Positions 17,195 through 26,493 of a stretch of 64,000 nt of DNA are shown here, one piece after another. The notes beneath the pieces were generated by a model. That model made no database searches. It saw only the letters and a program-made list of their open reading frames with translations, and was not told where the DNA came from. The stretch's first letter is position 1; the number at the start of each line of letters is the position of its first letter. The stretch lies in assembly GCF_003813905.1 (NCBI RefSeq), contig NZ_RPFJ01000001.1:1-64000 (forward strand), written 5' to 3'. The stretch comes from Aureibaculum marinum (GTDB taxonomy: Bacteria > Bacteroidota > Bacteroidia > Flavobacteriales > Flavobacteriaceae). A program made the translations under genes and the position numbers.

Positions 17195-20100
17195 ATGATC
17201 TATTTTTTTGGAAAACCACAAACTAAAGTATTTGCCGTACAAGCAACAAACAATTTATCTAAAGAAGCCATAGCCAAACTTACTTGGTTATTTGGTAATA
17301 ATACCATGTTACAACAGGCTACTATTAATGCTTTTTTTATTGGACCTCGTGCCGCAATGATTACTCCTTGGAGTACAAATGCTGTTGAAATTACTCAAAA
17401 TATGGGTATTGAAGGTATTATTAGGATAGAAGAATTTAAAGCTGTAGAAGATAGTTTTACTGATTTTGACCCCATGCTTTTTCAAAAGTATAAGGAATTA
17501 AATCAGCAAATTTTTGACATCCATATACAACCAGAAGAAATATTAGAAATTGATGATATTGCAGCTTATAATTTACAAGAAGGATTATCTTTAAGTGAGG
17601 ATGAAATAGAATATCTAGAAAAATTGTCAGCAAAATTACTTAAAGAATCAGGAAGAAAATTAACCGATTCTGAAGTTTTCGGTTTCTCACAAGTCAATAG
17701 TGAACATTGTCGCCATAAAATATTTAATGGTTCTTTTGTGATTGATGGTAAAGAAAAACCATCCTCATTGTTTAAATTGATTAAAAAAACATCAGAAACG
17801 CATCCTAATGATATTGTTTCAGCTTATAAAGACAATGTTGCTTTTATAAAGGGTCCTAAAGTAGAACAATTTGCTCCTAAAACAGCTGACAAGCCTGACT
17901 TTTATGAGGTAAAAGATTTTGATTCTGTAATTTCATTAAAAGCAGAAACTCATAATTTCCCTACAACCGTAGAGCCTTTCAATGGAGCTGCAACAGGATC
18001 AGGTGGTGAAATTAGAGATAGATTAGCTGGAGGAAAAGGCTCGTTACCCTTAGCGGGAACTGCTGTTTATATGACCTCCTATTCTCGATTAGAAGAAAAC
18101 CGACCTTGGGAAAAAGCAATGCCTGCTCGTCAATGGTTATATCAAACACCTATTGATATTTTAATTAAAGCTTCTAATGGTGCTTCTGATTTTGGTAATA
18201 AATTTGGTCAACCTTTAATTTGTGGTTCTATATTAACCTTTGAACATGAAGAGCATTCTAGAAAACTAGGATATGACAAAGTGATTATGCAAGCTGGTGG
18301 TATTGGTTACGGAAAAGCTCAACAAGCCATAAAAGAAACTCCAAAAACGGGAGATAAAATTGTGTTACTAGGTGGTGATAATTATAGAATTGGTATGGGT
18401 GGTGCCGCAGTTTCCTCTGCTGATACTGGTGAGTTTGAAAGTGGTATTGAACTTAATGCCGTACAGCGTTCAAATCCAGAAATGCAAAAAAGAGCAGCAA
18501 ATGCCATCAGAGGAATGGTAGAAAGTGACGAAAACCATATTGTTTCCATTCATGACCATGGTGCTGGCGGACACCTGAATTGTTTATCAGAATTAGTAGA
18601 AGAAACTGGAGGTATTATTAATTTAGATAACCTCCCTATAGGTGACCCAACCCTATCTGCTAAGGAGATTATTGGAAACGAATCTCAAGAAAGAATGGGA
18701 TTGGTAATTGGTAAAAAATATTTAGAAAACTTACAACGTATTGCTGACCGCGAACGTTCTCCTATTTATACTGTTGGTGACGTTACTGGCAATCATCGTT
18801 TTACTTTTGAATCGAAAACAACTCATAAAAAACCAATGGATTTAGCATTGGCCGATATGTTTGGAAGCTCTCCTAAAACTATAATGAAAGATGTAACTGT
18901 TAAACGTACCTATGAAGATTTAACTTACTCTGCTGAAAAGTTTTCTTATTATTTAAAACAAGTATTACAATTAGAAGCGGTTGCCTGTAAAGATTGGTTA
19001 ACTAATAAAGTAGACCGATGTGTTGGTGGTAAAGTTGCCAAACAACAATGTGCTGGCTCACTTCAATTACCACTTAATAACTGTGCAGTTATGGCTCTGG
19101 ACTATAAAGGTAAAGAAGGTATTGCAACAAGCATTGGACACTCTCCAATCTCTGGGTTAATTGATCCTATAGCCGGTAGTAGAAATTCCGTGGCAGAAGC
19201 CTTAACTAATATTATTTGGGCTCCTTTAAAAGATGGATTAAAAAGTGTTTCACTATCTGCAAATTGGATGTGGCCTTGTAGAAATGAAGGCGAAGATGCA
19301 CGTTTATATGAAGCTGTTAAAGCTCTTTCAGATTTTGCTATTGAATTGGGTATTAATGTTCCTACAGGTAAAGATTCTTTGTCTATGAAACAAAAATATC
19401 CTAATGAAGAAGTAATTTCCCCTGGTACAGTTATTATTTCTGCTGCAGCTCATTGTAATGATATAACCAATGTTATAGAACCAGTTTTTCAACCAAACAA
19501 AGGAAATATTTATTATATAAATCTTTCATTAGATAAACACCAGTTAGGAGGTAGTTCTTTTGCTCAAATTTTAAATAAAGTTGGAACCAACACGCCTACA
19601 ATTAAAAATTCTAAACAGTTTAAAACTATTTTTAATACCATTCAAAACCTAATAAAAAAGGATAAAATTGTAGCAGGACATGATGTTGCTTCAGGAGGAT
19701 TAATTACTACATTATTAGAAATGTGTTTTGCTGAGAACAATTTAGGTGCAGAAATAGATTTGTCATGCATTGAAGAAAAAGATACTACCAAACTATTATT
19801 TTCTGAAAATACTGGAATTGTTTTTCAAGCCAATGATAGCTCTGTAGAAAAAATATTAAATGAAGCTTCTATTGAGTTTTATTCTATTGGTAAAGTAAAT
19901 ACTTCAGAAACGTTAAGTATTCAAAACTTAGATGAAAAATTAGTTTTAGACATTGCTGAATTACGTGATGTTTGGTATAAAACTTCTTATTTATTAGACA
20001 ACCAACAAACCGCTAATGGTTTGGCCGAAGATCGATTTAATAATTATAAAAATCAGCCATTAAAATTTAATTTCCCTAAACATTTTACTGGTAAATTAAA

Positions 20101-20887
20101 AGATATATCTGTTGAATCAAAACCAACTACAGCTAGACCAAAAGCTGCAATTTTACGTGAAAAAGGAAGTAATTCTGAACGTGAAATGGCTAATGCCATG
20201 TACTTAGCAGGCTTTGATGTAAAAGATGTTCATATGACTGATTTAATTTCAGGTAGAGAAACTTTAGAAGACATTCAATTTTTAGGTGCAGTAGGTGGAT
20301 TTAGCAATTCTGATGTATTAGGTTCTGCTAAAGGTTGGGCTGGTGCTATTAAATATAACGAAAAAGCCAATAAAGTAATCAATAATTTCTTTAAACGAGA
20401 AGACACATTATCAGTTGGTATTTGTAATGGTTGTCAATTGTTTATGGAACTAGAAGTTATTAATTCTGACCACGATATTCATGGTAAAATGTTACATAAC
20501 AACTCTCAAAAACATGAAAGTTCTTTTACTTCTGTAAAAATTCAAGAAAATAACTCAGTAATGTTATCTTCATTAGCGGGCTCTACTTTAGGAGTTTGGA
20601 TTAGTCATGGAGAAGGAAAATTTAACTTACCTATGGCTGAAGAAAATTATGACATTGTTGCAAAATATAGCTATGCAGAATATCCTCATAATCCAAATGG
20701 TTCTGATTATAATACCGCTATGTTATGCGATAAAACGGGACGTCATTTGGTAACTATGCCACATATTGAACGTTCAACATTTCAATGGAATTGGGCAAAC
20801 TATCCGCAAGATAGAAAAGACGAAGTTTCTCCTTGGCTAGAAGCTTTTGTTAATGCTAGAAAGTGGATTGAAAAAAATAGATCTTAA
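17195..20887 (+). CDS. purL: Phosphoribosylformylglycinamidine synthase, long single-chain form
   Basis: ATP- and glutamine-dependent fourth step of purine synthesis (FGAR to FGAM). The 1230-residue polypeptide contains the N-terminal PurS-like part, the FGAM synthetase core and the C-terminal glutaminase. Core landmarks are SEHCRHKIFNG at about residue 169, KAETHNFPTTVEPFNGAATG at about 249-268 and HDHGAGGHLNCLSEL near 451. The glutaminase has the nucleophile elbow VGICNGCQLFMEL (about 1075) and catalytic His/Glu segment PHIERSTFQW. This is the proteobacterial-type long form, standard in Flavobacteriia. It converges on pyrD with a shared terminator. Confidence 0.97.
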   Translation: MIYFFGKPQTKVFAVQATNNLSKEAIAKLTWLFGNNTMLQQATINAFFIGPRAAMITPWSTNAVEITQNMGIEGIIRIEEFKAVEDSFTDFDPMLFQKYKELNQQIFDIHIQPEEILEIDDIAAYNLQEGLSLSEDEIEYLEKLSAKLLKESGRKLTDSEVFGFSQVNSEHCRHKIFNGSFVIDGKEKPSSLFKLIKKTSETHPNDIVSAYKDNVAFIKGPKVEQFAPKTADKPDFYEVKDFDSVISLKAETHNFPTTVEPFNGAATGSGGEIRDRLAGGKGSLPLAGTAVYMTSYSRLEENRPWEKAMPARQWLYQTPIDILIKASNGASDFGNKFGQPLICGSILTFEHEEHSRKLGYDKVIMQAGGIGYGKAQQAIKETPKTGDKIVLLGGDNYRIGMGGAAVSSADTGEFESGIELNAVQRSNPEMQKRAANAIRGMVESDENHIVSIHDHGAGGHLNCLSELVEETGGIINLDNLPIGDPTLSAKEIIGNESQERMGLVIGKKYLENLQRIADRERSPIYTVGDVTGNHRFTFESKTTHKKPMDLALADMFGSSPKTIMKDVTVKRTYEDLTYSAEKFSYYLKQVLQLEAVACKDWLTNKVDRCVGGKVAKQQCAGSLQLPLNNCAVMALDYKGKEGIATSIGHSPISGLIDPIAGSRNSVAEALTNIIWAPLKDGLKSVSLSANWMWPCRNEGEDARLYEAVKALSDFAIELGINVPTGKDSLSMKQKYPNEEVISPGTVIISAAAHCNDITNVIEPVFQPNKGNIYYINLSLDKHQLGGSSFAQILNKVGTNTPTIKNSKQFKTIFNTIQNLIKKDKIVAGHDVASGGLITTLLEMCFAENNLGAEIDLSCIEEKDTTKLLFSENTGIVFQANDSSVEKILNEASIEFYSIGKVNTSETLSIQNLDEKLVLDIAELRDVWYKTSYLLDNQQTANGLAEDRFNNYKNQPLKFNFPKHFTGKLKDISVESKPTTARPKAAILREKGSNSEREMANAMYLAGFDVKDVHMTDLISGRETLEDIQFLGAVGGFSNSDVLGSAKGWAGAIKYNEKANKVINNFFKREDTLSVGICNGCQLFMELEVINSDHDIHGKMLHNNSQKHESSFTSVKIQENNSVMLSSLAGSTLGVWISHGEGKFNLPMAEENYDIVAKYSYAEYPHNPNGSDYNTAMLCDKTGRHLVTMPHIERSTFQWNWANYPQDRKDEVSPWLEAFVNARKWIEKNRS

Positions 20888-20925
20888 TTTGAGCTTATCA
20901 ATACATTTTATAGTATTTTAATAAA

Positions 20926-20959
20926 AAACCTCTCTTTATCTATAACTAAAGAGAGGTTT
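20926..20959. terminator. Bidirectional terminator between purL and pyrD
   Basis: AAACCTCTCTTTA (20926-20938) pairs with TAAAGAGAGGTTT (20947-20959) with an 8-base loop. A T-run follows on the plus strand and the A-run before it serves the minus strand. Confidence 0.85.
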
Positions 20960-20983
20960 ATTTTTTTGAACAACTAATGCAAA

Positions 20984-22003
20984 TTAAACAGCAGTTAATA
21001 ATGCCTTATTAATACGCTTAATCAATTTAGGTCCTTCATAGATAAAACCTGTATAAATTTGAACTAAATCAGCACCCGCTTCAATTTTTTCAAGGGCATC
21101 TTGTTCAGAATGGATACCGCCAACTCCAATTATTGGAAATGATTTATTTGATTTTTCAGATAAAAATCGAATCACTTCAGTAGACCGATGGGTTAAAGGT
21201 TTTCCACTTAATCCACCCATTTCCGTTTTATTATCTGATTGTAATCCTTCTCTAGAAATAGTAGTATTTGTAGCAATTACACCATCAATATTTGTAGTTT
21301 CTACAATATCTATTATATCTAATAATTGTGTATCAGTTAAATCTGGTGCAATTTTAAGTAATATTGGTTTTCTTTTGGCTTTTTTATTGTTTTCTACTTG
21401 TAAGGTATTTAACAGTTTTGTCAATGGTTCTTTTTCTTGTAAATCTCTTAAGTTTGGAGTATTTGGAGAACTTACATTTACCACAAAATAATCTACAACG
21501 TCAAACAACTTATTAAAACAAATAATATAATCGTCAATAGCGTTTTCATTGGGTGTAACCTTATTTTTACCAATATTTCCTCCAATAATAATAGTTGTTT
21601 TTTTCTTCTTTAATCTTCTTACCGCAGCATCAACACCTTGGTTATTAAACCCCATTCTATTGATAATTCCTTCATCTTCTTTTAGACGAAATAATCTTTT
21701 TTTAGGATTACCACTTTGTGGTTTTGGAGTTACAGTACCTATTTCTACAAATCCAAAGCCATAATAAGAAAACTCATCAAACAAAAATGCATTTTTATCC
21801 ATTCCTGCAGCCAAACCTACAGGATTTTTAAAAGTGAGTCCGAATAGATTACGCTCTAACTTTTTATCTGTAATTGTAAAATTATTTTTTACTATAGATT
21901 TTACAAAAGGAATTTTAAAACTATTTTTTATAAAAGAAAATGTAAAGTGATGGACTTTTTCAGGATCGAATAAAAAAAGTATTTTTCTGATGAATTTATA
22001 CAT
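20984..22003 (-). CDS. pyrD: Dihydroorotate dehydrogenase (quinone), class 2
   Basis: Membrane-associated flavoenzyme oxidising dihydroorotate to orotate with quinone, fourth step of pyrimidine synthesis. The 339 residues include the N-terminal amphipathic membrane-binding helix ([12 protein letters not shown]), [19 protein letters not shown] with FMN-binding residues (about 53-71), [16 protein letters not shown] with the catalytic serine typical of class 2, [10 protein letters not shown] and the phosphate loop [18 protein letters not shown]. The ATG at 22003 is 3 bp after the pheT stop, so the two genes form an operon. Confidence 0.95.
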   Translation of the reverse strand: MYKFIRKILFLFDPEKVHHFTFSFIKNSFKIPFVKSIVKNNFTITDKKLERNLFGLTFKNPVGLAAGMDKNAFLFDEFSYYGFGFVEIGTVTPKPQSGNPKKRLFRLKEDEGIINRMGFNNQGVDAAVRRLKKKKTTIIIGGNIGKNKVTPNENAIDDYIICFNKLFDVVDYFVVNVSSPNTPNLRDLQEKEPLTKLLNTLQVENNKKAKRKPILLKIAPDLTDTQLLDIIDIVETTNIDGVIATNTTISREGLQSDNKTEMGGLSGKPLTHRSTEVIRFLSEKSNKSFPIIGVGGIHSEQDALEKIEAGADLVQIYTGFIYEGPKLIKRINKALLTAV

Positions 22004-22006
22004 TAC

Positions 22007-24439
22007 CTAAGCTCTTAATTCTGCCTTTAATTTGGTTTCAAATGCCTGTTGTAACTTTTTCATTACGCCATCTATTTGTTTGTCAGTTAATGTTTGATTT
22101 TTATCTTGTAACATAAAACTAACTGCATAAGATTTTTTATTTTCCGGCAATTTATCACCTTCATAAACATCAAATAAATCAACTGATTTCAATATTTTTC
22201 TATCAATTTTAAAAGCCAATTTATAAATTTCGTCAAACGTAACACTCTTATCTAATAATAATGAAAAATCTCTTTTAACTACTGGAAATTTAGCTAAATC
22301 ACTAACTTTTATTGATTTATTTTTTATAAATTGAAGCATAGCATCCCAATTAAAATCAGCATAAAGAACTTCTTGTTTAATACCAAAATCTTTAGTGATT
22401 TTAGGTTTTACAACTCCAAAATCAACAATGGTTTGTTTACCAACACATAGAGAAATTCCTTCTGCAAAAAAATCATTCTCAGTAGGTGTTGATTGAAAAG
22501 AATTAATTCCTACTCTTTCTAAAATAGAATGAATAATTCCTTTTCCAAAAAAGAAATCTGATTTTTTAGTGTTAACCAACCAATTATTATCATATCTATT
22601 ACCAGAAATTAGTAAAGAAAAATGTTTCTGCTCATCATATTTACCATCAAATTTTTGGTATGTATTTCCAAATTCAAATAACTTAACATCACTATTTTTT
22701 CTATTGATATTATAAGCCACAGCCTCTAACCCACTAAACAGCAAAGTCTGCCTCATTACTGACAAATCTGTACTTAATGGATTAAGCATTTGTACATTAT
22801 GTTTACTGTCAATTTGCTCAGAAAGTTCAGCATAATTAGGACTTGTCAAAGAATTAGCCATCATTTCATAAAATCCTTGACTCACTAATTGGTTCGAAAT
22901 TAAATTCTGTAATTTATTTATATCTGGTTTAGAAGCATAAGAAATAGAAGTGTTTAACTTAGCTGAAGTTTTAACATTATTATACCCATAAACTCTCAGA
23001 ATTTCTTCTATAATATCAGTTTCTCTAGTAACATCTACCCGATAAGCTGGAATAGTTAAACCTAAACCAGATTCAGTTTTGTTATTAATTTTAATATCTA
23101 AAGAAGATAAAATGTCTATTATAGTATCAGGTGTTAATTTATCACCAATTAATTTGTCTGCCTTGTCAAAAGTAAAACGTACTTGATGATCTTCAATTTT
23201 ATTTGGATATATATCTTCAAGGTCAGAAGATATATGACCCCCAGCTATTTCTTCAATTAATATGGCAGCTCTTTTTAATGCATAATCTGTAATATTAGGA
23301 TCAATTCCTCTTTCAAATCTAAAAGAGGCATCGGTATTTAATCCAAATCTTTTTGCTGTTTTACGAATAGAAACTGGATCAAAATATGCACTTTCTAGGA
23401 AAATAGCTGTAGTTTTTTCAGTAACTCCAGAATCTAACCCTCCATAAACACCTGCAATACATAGAGGTGTTGACTCACCATCACAAATCATAATATCATC
23501 TTCATGTAATTTTCTAGACTCACCATCTAAAGTTACAAACTCTGTATCAGCTGGTAAGTTTTTAACAATAATTTTATTACCTTTTATTTTTGCGGCATCA
23601 AAAGCATGCAATGGCTGTCCTAATTCATGCAATACATAATTAGTAATATCAACAATATTATTAATTGGATTTACTCCAATGGCAATTAACTTCTCTTGAA
23701 TCCATTTAGGAGACTCTTCTACAGTAACACCAGAAATAGTAACACCTGCATAACGAGGCACCTGATTTTTGTCTTCTACTTCTATTTGAATTTTTAAAGA
23801 ACGTACATCCACATCAAAACTACTCACAGAAGGTGTAATTAACTCTGTCTGTATGTTTTGTTGAAAAAGTCCAGCTCTTAAATCACGAGCCACTCCATAA
23901 TGACTCATCGCATCTGAACGATTAGGTGTTAGGCCTATTTCAAACACATAATCTGTTGAAACTTCAAAAATTTCAGAAGCAGGTGTACCAGCTTTTGTTT
24001 TTTTGTCAAGTACTAAAATTCCATCATGACTGTCACCTAAACCTAATTCGTCCTCGGCACAAATCATACCATGACTGGCTTCACCTCTAATATTTCCTTT
24101 TTTTATTTTAAACGCATTACCTTCTTTATCATATAAGGTAGTACCAACTGTTGCTACTGGTACTTTTTGACCTGCCGCAACATTTGGAGCACCACAAACA
24201 ATTTGTAAAGGTTCTCCATTTCCTAAATCTACAGTTGTTACTTTTAATCGGTCGGCATTAGGGTGTTTTTCACAAGTTAACACTTCACCTACAATTATTC
24301 CTTTTAGGCCACCTTTTACAGATTCAACCTTTTCTATTCCTTCTACTTCTAATCCTAAATCAGTCAATATTTCACCAACTTTTTCAGCTTCTAAATCAAT
24401 CTTTAAAAATTGTTGTAGCCAATTATAAGAAATCTTCAT
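22007..24439 (-). CDS. pheT: Phenylalanyl-tRNA synthetase beta subunit
   Basis: Beta chain of the alpha2-beta2 enzyme that charges tRNA-Phe. The 810 residues hold the N-terminal EMAP/OB tRNA-binding domain (EVLTCEKHPNADRLKVTTVD, about 52-71, and CGAPNVAAGQKVPVA) and the B3/B4 editing domain (INNIVDITNYVLHELGQPLH, about 260-279). The catalytic-like core follows, and the C-terminal ferredoxin-like anticodon-binding FDX-ACB domain (FPVVKRDFSLLLDKSVTFDE). Normal length. It leads an operon with pyrD and has its own -7 box 22 bp upstream. pheS is not in the window. Confidence 0.97.
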   Translation of the reverse strand: MKISYNWLQQFLKIDLEAEKVGEILTDLGLEVEGIEKVESVKGGLKGIIVGEVLTCEKHPNADRLKVTTVDLGNGEPLQIVCGAPNVAAGQKVPVATVGTTLYDKEGNAFKIKKGNIRGEASHGMICAEDELGLGDSHDGILVLDKKTKAGTPASEIFEVSTDYVFEIGLTPNRSDAMSHYGVARDLRAGLFQQNIQTELITPSVSSFDVDVRSLKIQIEVEDKNQVPRYAGVTISGVTVEESPKWIQEKLIAIGVNPINNIVDITNYVLHELGQPLHAFDAAKIKGNKIIVKNLPADTEFVTLDGESRKLHEDDIMICDGESTPLCIAGVYGGLDSGVTEKTTAIFLESAYFDPVSIRKTAKRFGLNTDASFRFERGIDPNITDYALKRAAILIEEIAGGHISSDLEDIYPNKIEDHQVRFTFDKADKLIGDKLTPDTIIDILSSLDIKINNKTESGLGLTIPAYRVDVTRETDIIEEILRVYGYNNVKTSAKLNTSISYASKPDINKLQNLISNQLVSQGFYEMMANSLTSPNYAELSEQIDSKHNVQMLNPLSTDLSVMRQTLLFSGLEAVAYNINRKNSDVKLFEFGNTYQKFDGKYDEQKHFSLLISGNRYDNNWLVNTKKSDFFFGKGIIHSILERVGINSFQSTPTENDFFAEGISLCVGKQTIVDFGVVKPKITKDFGIKQEVLYADFNWDAMLQFIKNKSIKVSDLAKFPVVKRDFSLLLDKSVTFDEIYKLAFKIDRKILKSVDLFDVYEGDKLPENKKSYAVSFMLQDKNQTLTDKQIDGVMKKLQQAFETKLKAELRA

Positions 24440-24460
24440 TTAAATGTTTTTTTAGGTCTG

Positions 24461-24468
24461 CAAAGATA
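24461..24468 (-). promoter_or_regulatory. -7 promoter box of the pheT-pyrD operon
   Basis: TATCTTTG on the minus strand matches TAnnTTTG and lies 22-29 bp upstream of the pheT ATG (24439). Confidence 0.5.
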
Positions 24469-24613
24469 ATCATTCCATTTTACTAGTGGCAAAAGCAAAT
24501 CCATAATTTTTACTATTTAAAAATATTAATTTAACACAAAAAACATTCTTAAATTCCTATTTGTATAATCACGTATATTTTTATACTTTGCAGTACCCAA
24601 AAAACTTATACTA

Positions 24614-26389
24614 ATGCCTTTAGAAATTAAACGATTATTTGATTTTCCTTATTATCAATTGGAAAAATATAATTTAGATGCTGCTTTAGTAACTAAATAT
24701 GATGGAAAATGGATAAAAACCTCTACTCAAGAATACTTAGATAAGGCAAATGCACTGAGTAGAGCCTTATTAAAAATGGGCGTTAAAAAAGATGATAAAA
24801 TTGCAATTATATCTTCTACAAACCGTACAGAATGGAATATAACCGATATTGGTGTATTGCAAACAGGAGCTCAAAATATTCCTATTTATCCAACAATTTC
24901 ACCTGAAGACTACGAGTATGTATTAAATCATAGTGAATCTATTTATTGCTTTGTTTCTGACAGTGAAGTCTTAAAAAAAGTAAATAAAATTAAGCATAAA
25001 ACTAAACTAAAAGAAGTTTATAGTTACGACAAAATAGAAGGATGTAAACATTATTCAGAACTATTTGAATTGGGTAAAGATTTAAACAATCAGGCTGAAT
25101 TAGACCAACGAAAAAGTGAAGTAAAACATACCGATTTAGCAACTATTATTTATACCTCTGGTACCACAGGAAAACCAAAAGGTGTAATGCTTTCTCATAA
25201 TAACATAGTAAGTAATGCCTTAGATAGTGAACCTAGACTACCTTTAACAGATGGAGAAACCAGAATTTTAAGCTTTTTACCTATCTGTCATATTTTTGAA
25301 CGCTTATTAATTTATTTATATCAATACGCAGGGTGTACAGTTTACTTTGCTGAAGGATTAGATAAAATTGGTGAAAACATCAAAGAAGTTCAACCCCATA
25401 TGATGAGTGTTGTACCTCGTTTGTTAGAAAAATTATATGACAAAATATATGCTAAAGGAGGTGAATTATCTGGTATAAAAAAGGCATTATTTTATTGGGC
25501 TGTTGAACTAGGTGAACAATATGAACCTTATAAAGCCAATGGATGGTGGTATGAATTTAAACTGAAAATAGCTAGAAAATTAATTTTTAGTAAATGGCAA
25601 GAAGCTCTGGGTGGTCATTTAAAAACTATGGTCTCTGGTAGTGCTGCTTTAAATCCTAAATTAGCAAGAATTTTTTGTGCAGCAGGTATGTATGTTATGG
25701 AAGGTTATGGTCTTACTGAAACATCTCCTGTTATTTGTGTGAATATGTATGCAAATAACATGTTTAAAATTGGTACTGTAGGTAAACCCATAAGAAATGT
25801 TGAAGCTAAAATTGCTGAAGACGGCGAAGTTTTAGTTAAAGGACCCAATGTAATGATGGGATATTATAAAGATGATGAAAAAACTGCTAGTGTAATGACT
25901 GGTGAGTATTTTCATACTGGAGATAAAGGTGAAATTGATAGTGATGGTTTCTTGAAAATTACAGGTAGAAAGAAAGAAATGTTTAAAACCTCTGGTGGTA
26001 AATATGTTATACCTACTTTATTAGAAAACATATTAAAAGAATCTCAATTTATAGAGCAAATTATGGTAATTGGCGAAGGTGAAAAAATGCCAGCAGCCTT
26101 AATTCAACCAAATTTTGAGTTTATTAAAGAATGGGCTAAAAGAAAAAATCTAACCATAGGCTCAAGCAATCAAGAAATTTCATCAAACCCTAAAGTTATT
26201 GAGCGTATTCAAAAAGATGTTGACAGATGTAATAAAAACTTTGGAAAATGGGAACAAATTAAACTTTTTGAATTAACTCCAGACATCTGGAGCATTGATG
26301 GAGGACAGTTAACCCCAACTATGAAAATGAAACGTGCCGTAATTAAAGAAATATATAAAGATTTATACAACAAAATATATAGTAATTAA
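24614..26389 (+). CDS. Long-chain fatty-acid-CoA ligase (AMP-forming)
   Basis: Activates fatty acids to acyl-CoA through an acyl-adenylate. The 591-residue AMP-binding enzyme contains the P-loop TIIYTSGTTGKPKGVMLSHN (about residues 178-197), the A5 motif MEGYGLTETSPVI (about 367-379), the A7 YFHTGDKGEIDSDGFL region with the ATP-ribose aspartate, the A8 hinge ITGRKKEMFKTSGGKYV, and the C-terminal lysine region LTPTMKMKRAVI. It is of the FAA1/FadD15 subtype common in Bacteroidota. It is monocistronic, followed by a palindromic terminator, then dnaX. Confidence 0.93.
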   Translation: MPLEIKRLFDFPYYQLEKYNLDAALVTKYDGKWIKTSTQEYLDKANALSRALLKMGVKKDDKIAIISSTNRTEWNITDIGVLQTGAQNIPIYPTISPEDYEYVLNHSESIYCFVSDSEVLKKVNKIKHKTKLKEVYSYDKIEGCKHYSELFELGKDLNNQAELDQRKSEVKHTDLATIIYTSGTTGKPKGVMLSHNNIVSNALDSEPRLPLTDGETRILSFLPICHIFERLLIYLYQYAGCTVYFAEGLDKIGENIKEVQPHMMSVVPRLLEKLYDKIYAKGGELSGIKKALFYWAVELGEQYEPYKANGWWYEFKLKIARKLIFSKWQEALGGHLKTMVSGSAALNPKLARIFCAAGMYVMEGYGLTETSPVICVNMYANNMFKIGTVGKPIRNVEAKIAEDGEVLVKGPNVMMGYYKDDEKTASVMTGEYFHTGDKGEIDSDGFLKITGRKKEMFKTSGGKYVIPTLLENILKESQFIEQIMVIGEGEKMPAALIQPNFEFIKEWAKRKNLTIGSSNQEISSNPKVIERIQKDVDRCNKNFGKWEQIKLFELTPDIWSIDGGQLTPTMKMKRAVIKEIYKDLYNKIYSN

Positions 26390-26450
26390 TATCTTTGTGC
26401 TTATCTAATAGATTATAAAAAATAATCTTTACCTCTTTTTTATAGGGTAA

Positions 26451-26471
26451 AATCCCAATTGGGATTAATTT
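26451..26471 (+). terminator. Short terminator between the acyl-CoA ligase gene and dnaX
   Basis: AATCCCAATTGGGATT (26451-26466) is a perfect palindrome forming a 6-bp stem with an AATT loop, followed by a T-run at 26469-26473. It is weak but correctly placed 61 bp after the stop. Confidence 0.55.
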
Positions 26472-26493
26472 TTGTTTGAATTTTCTCATTTTT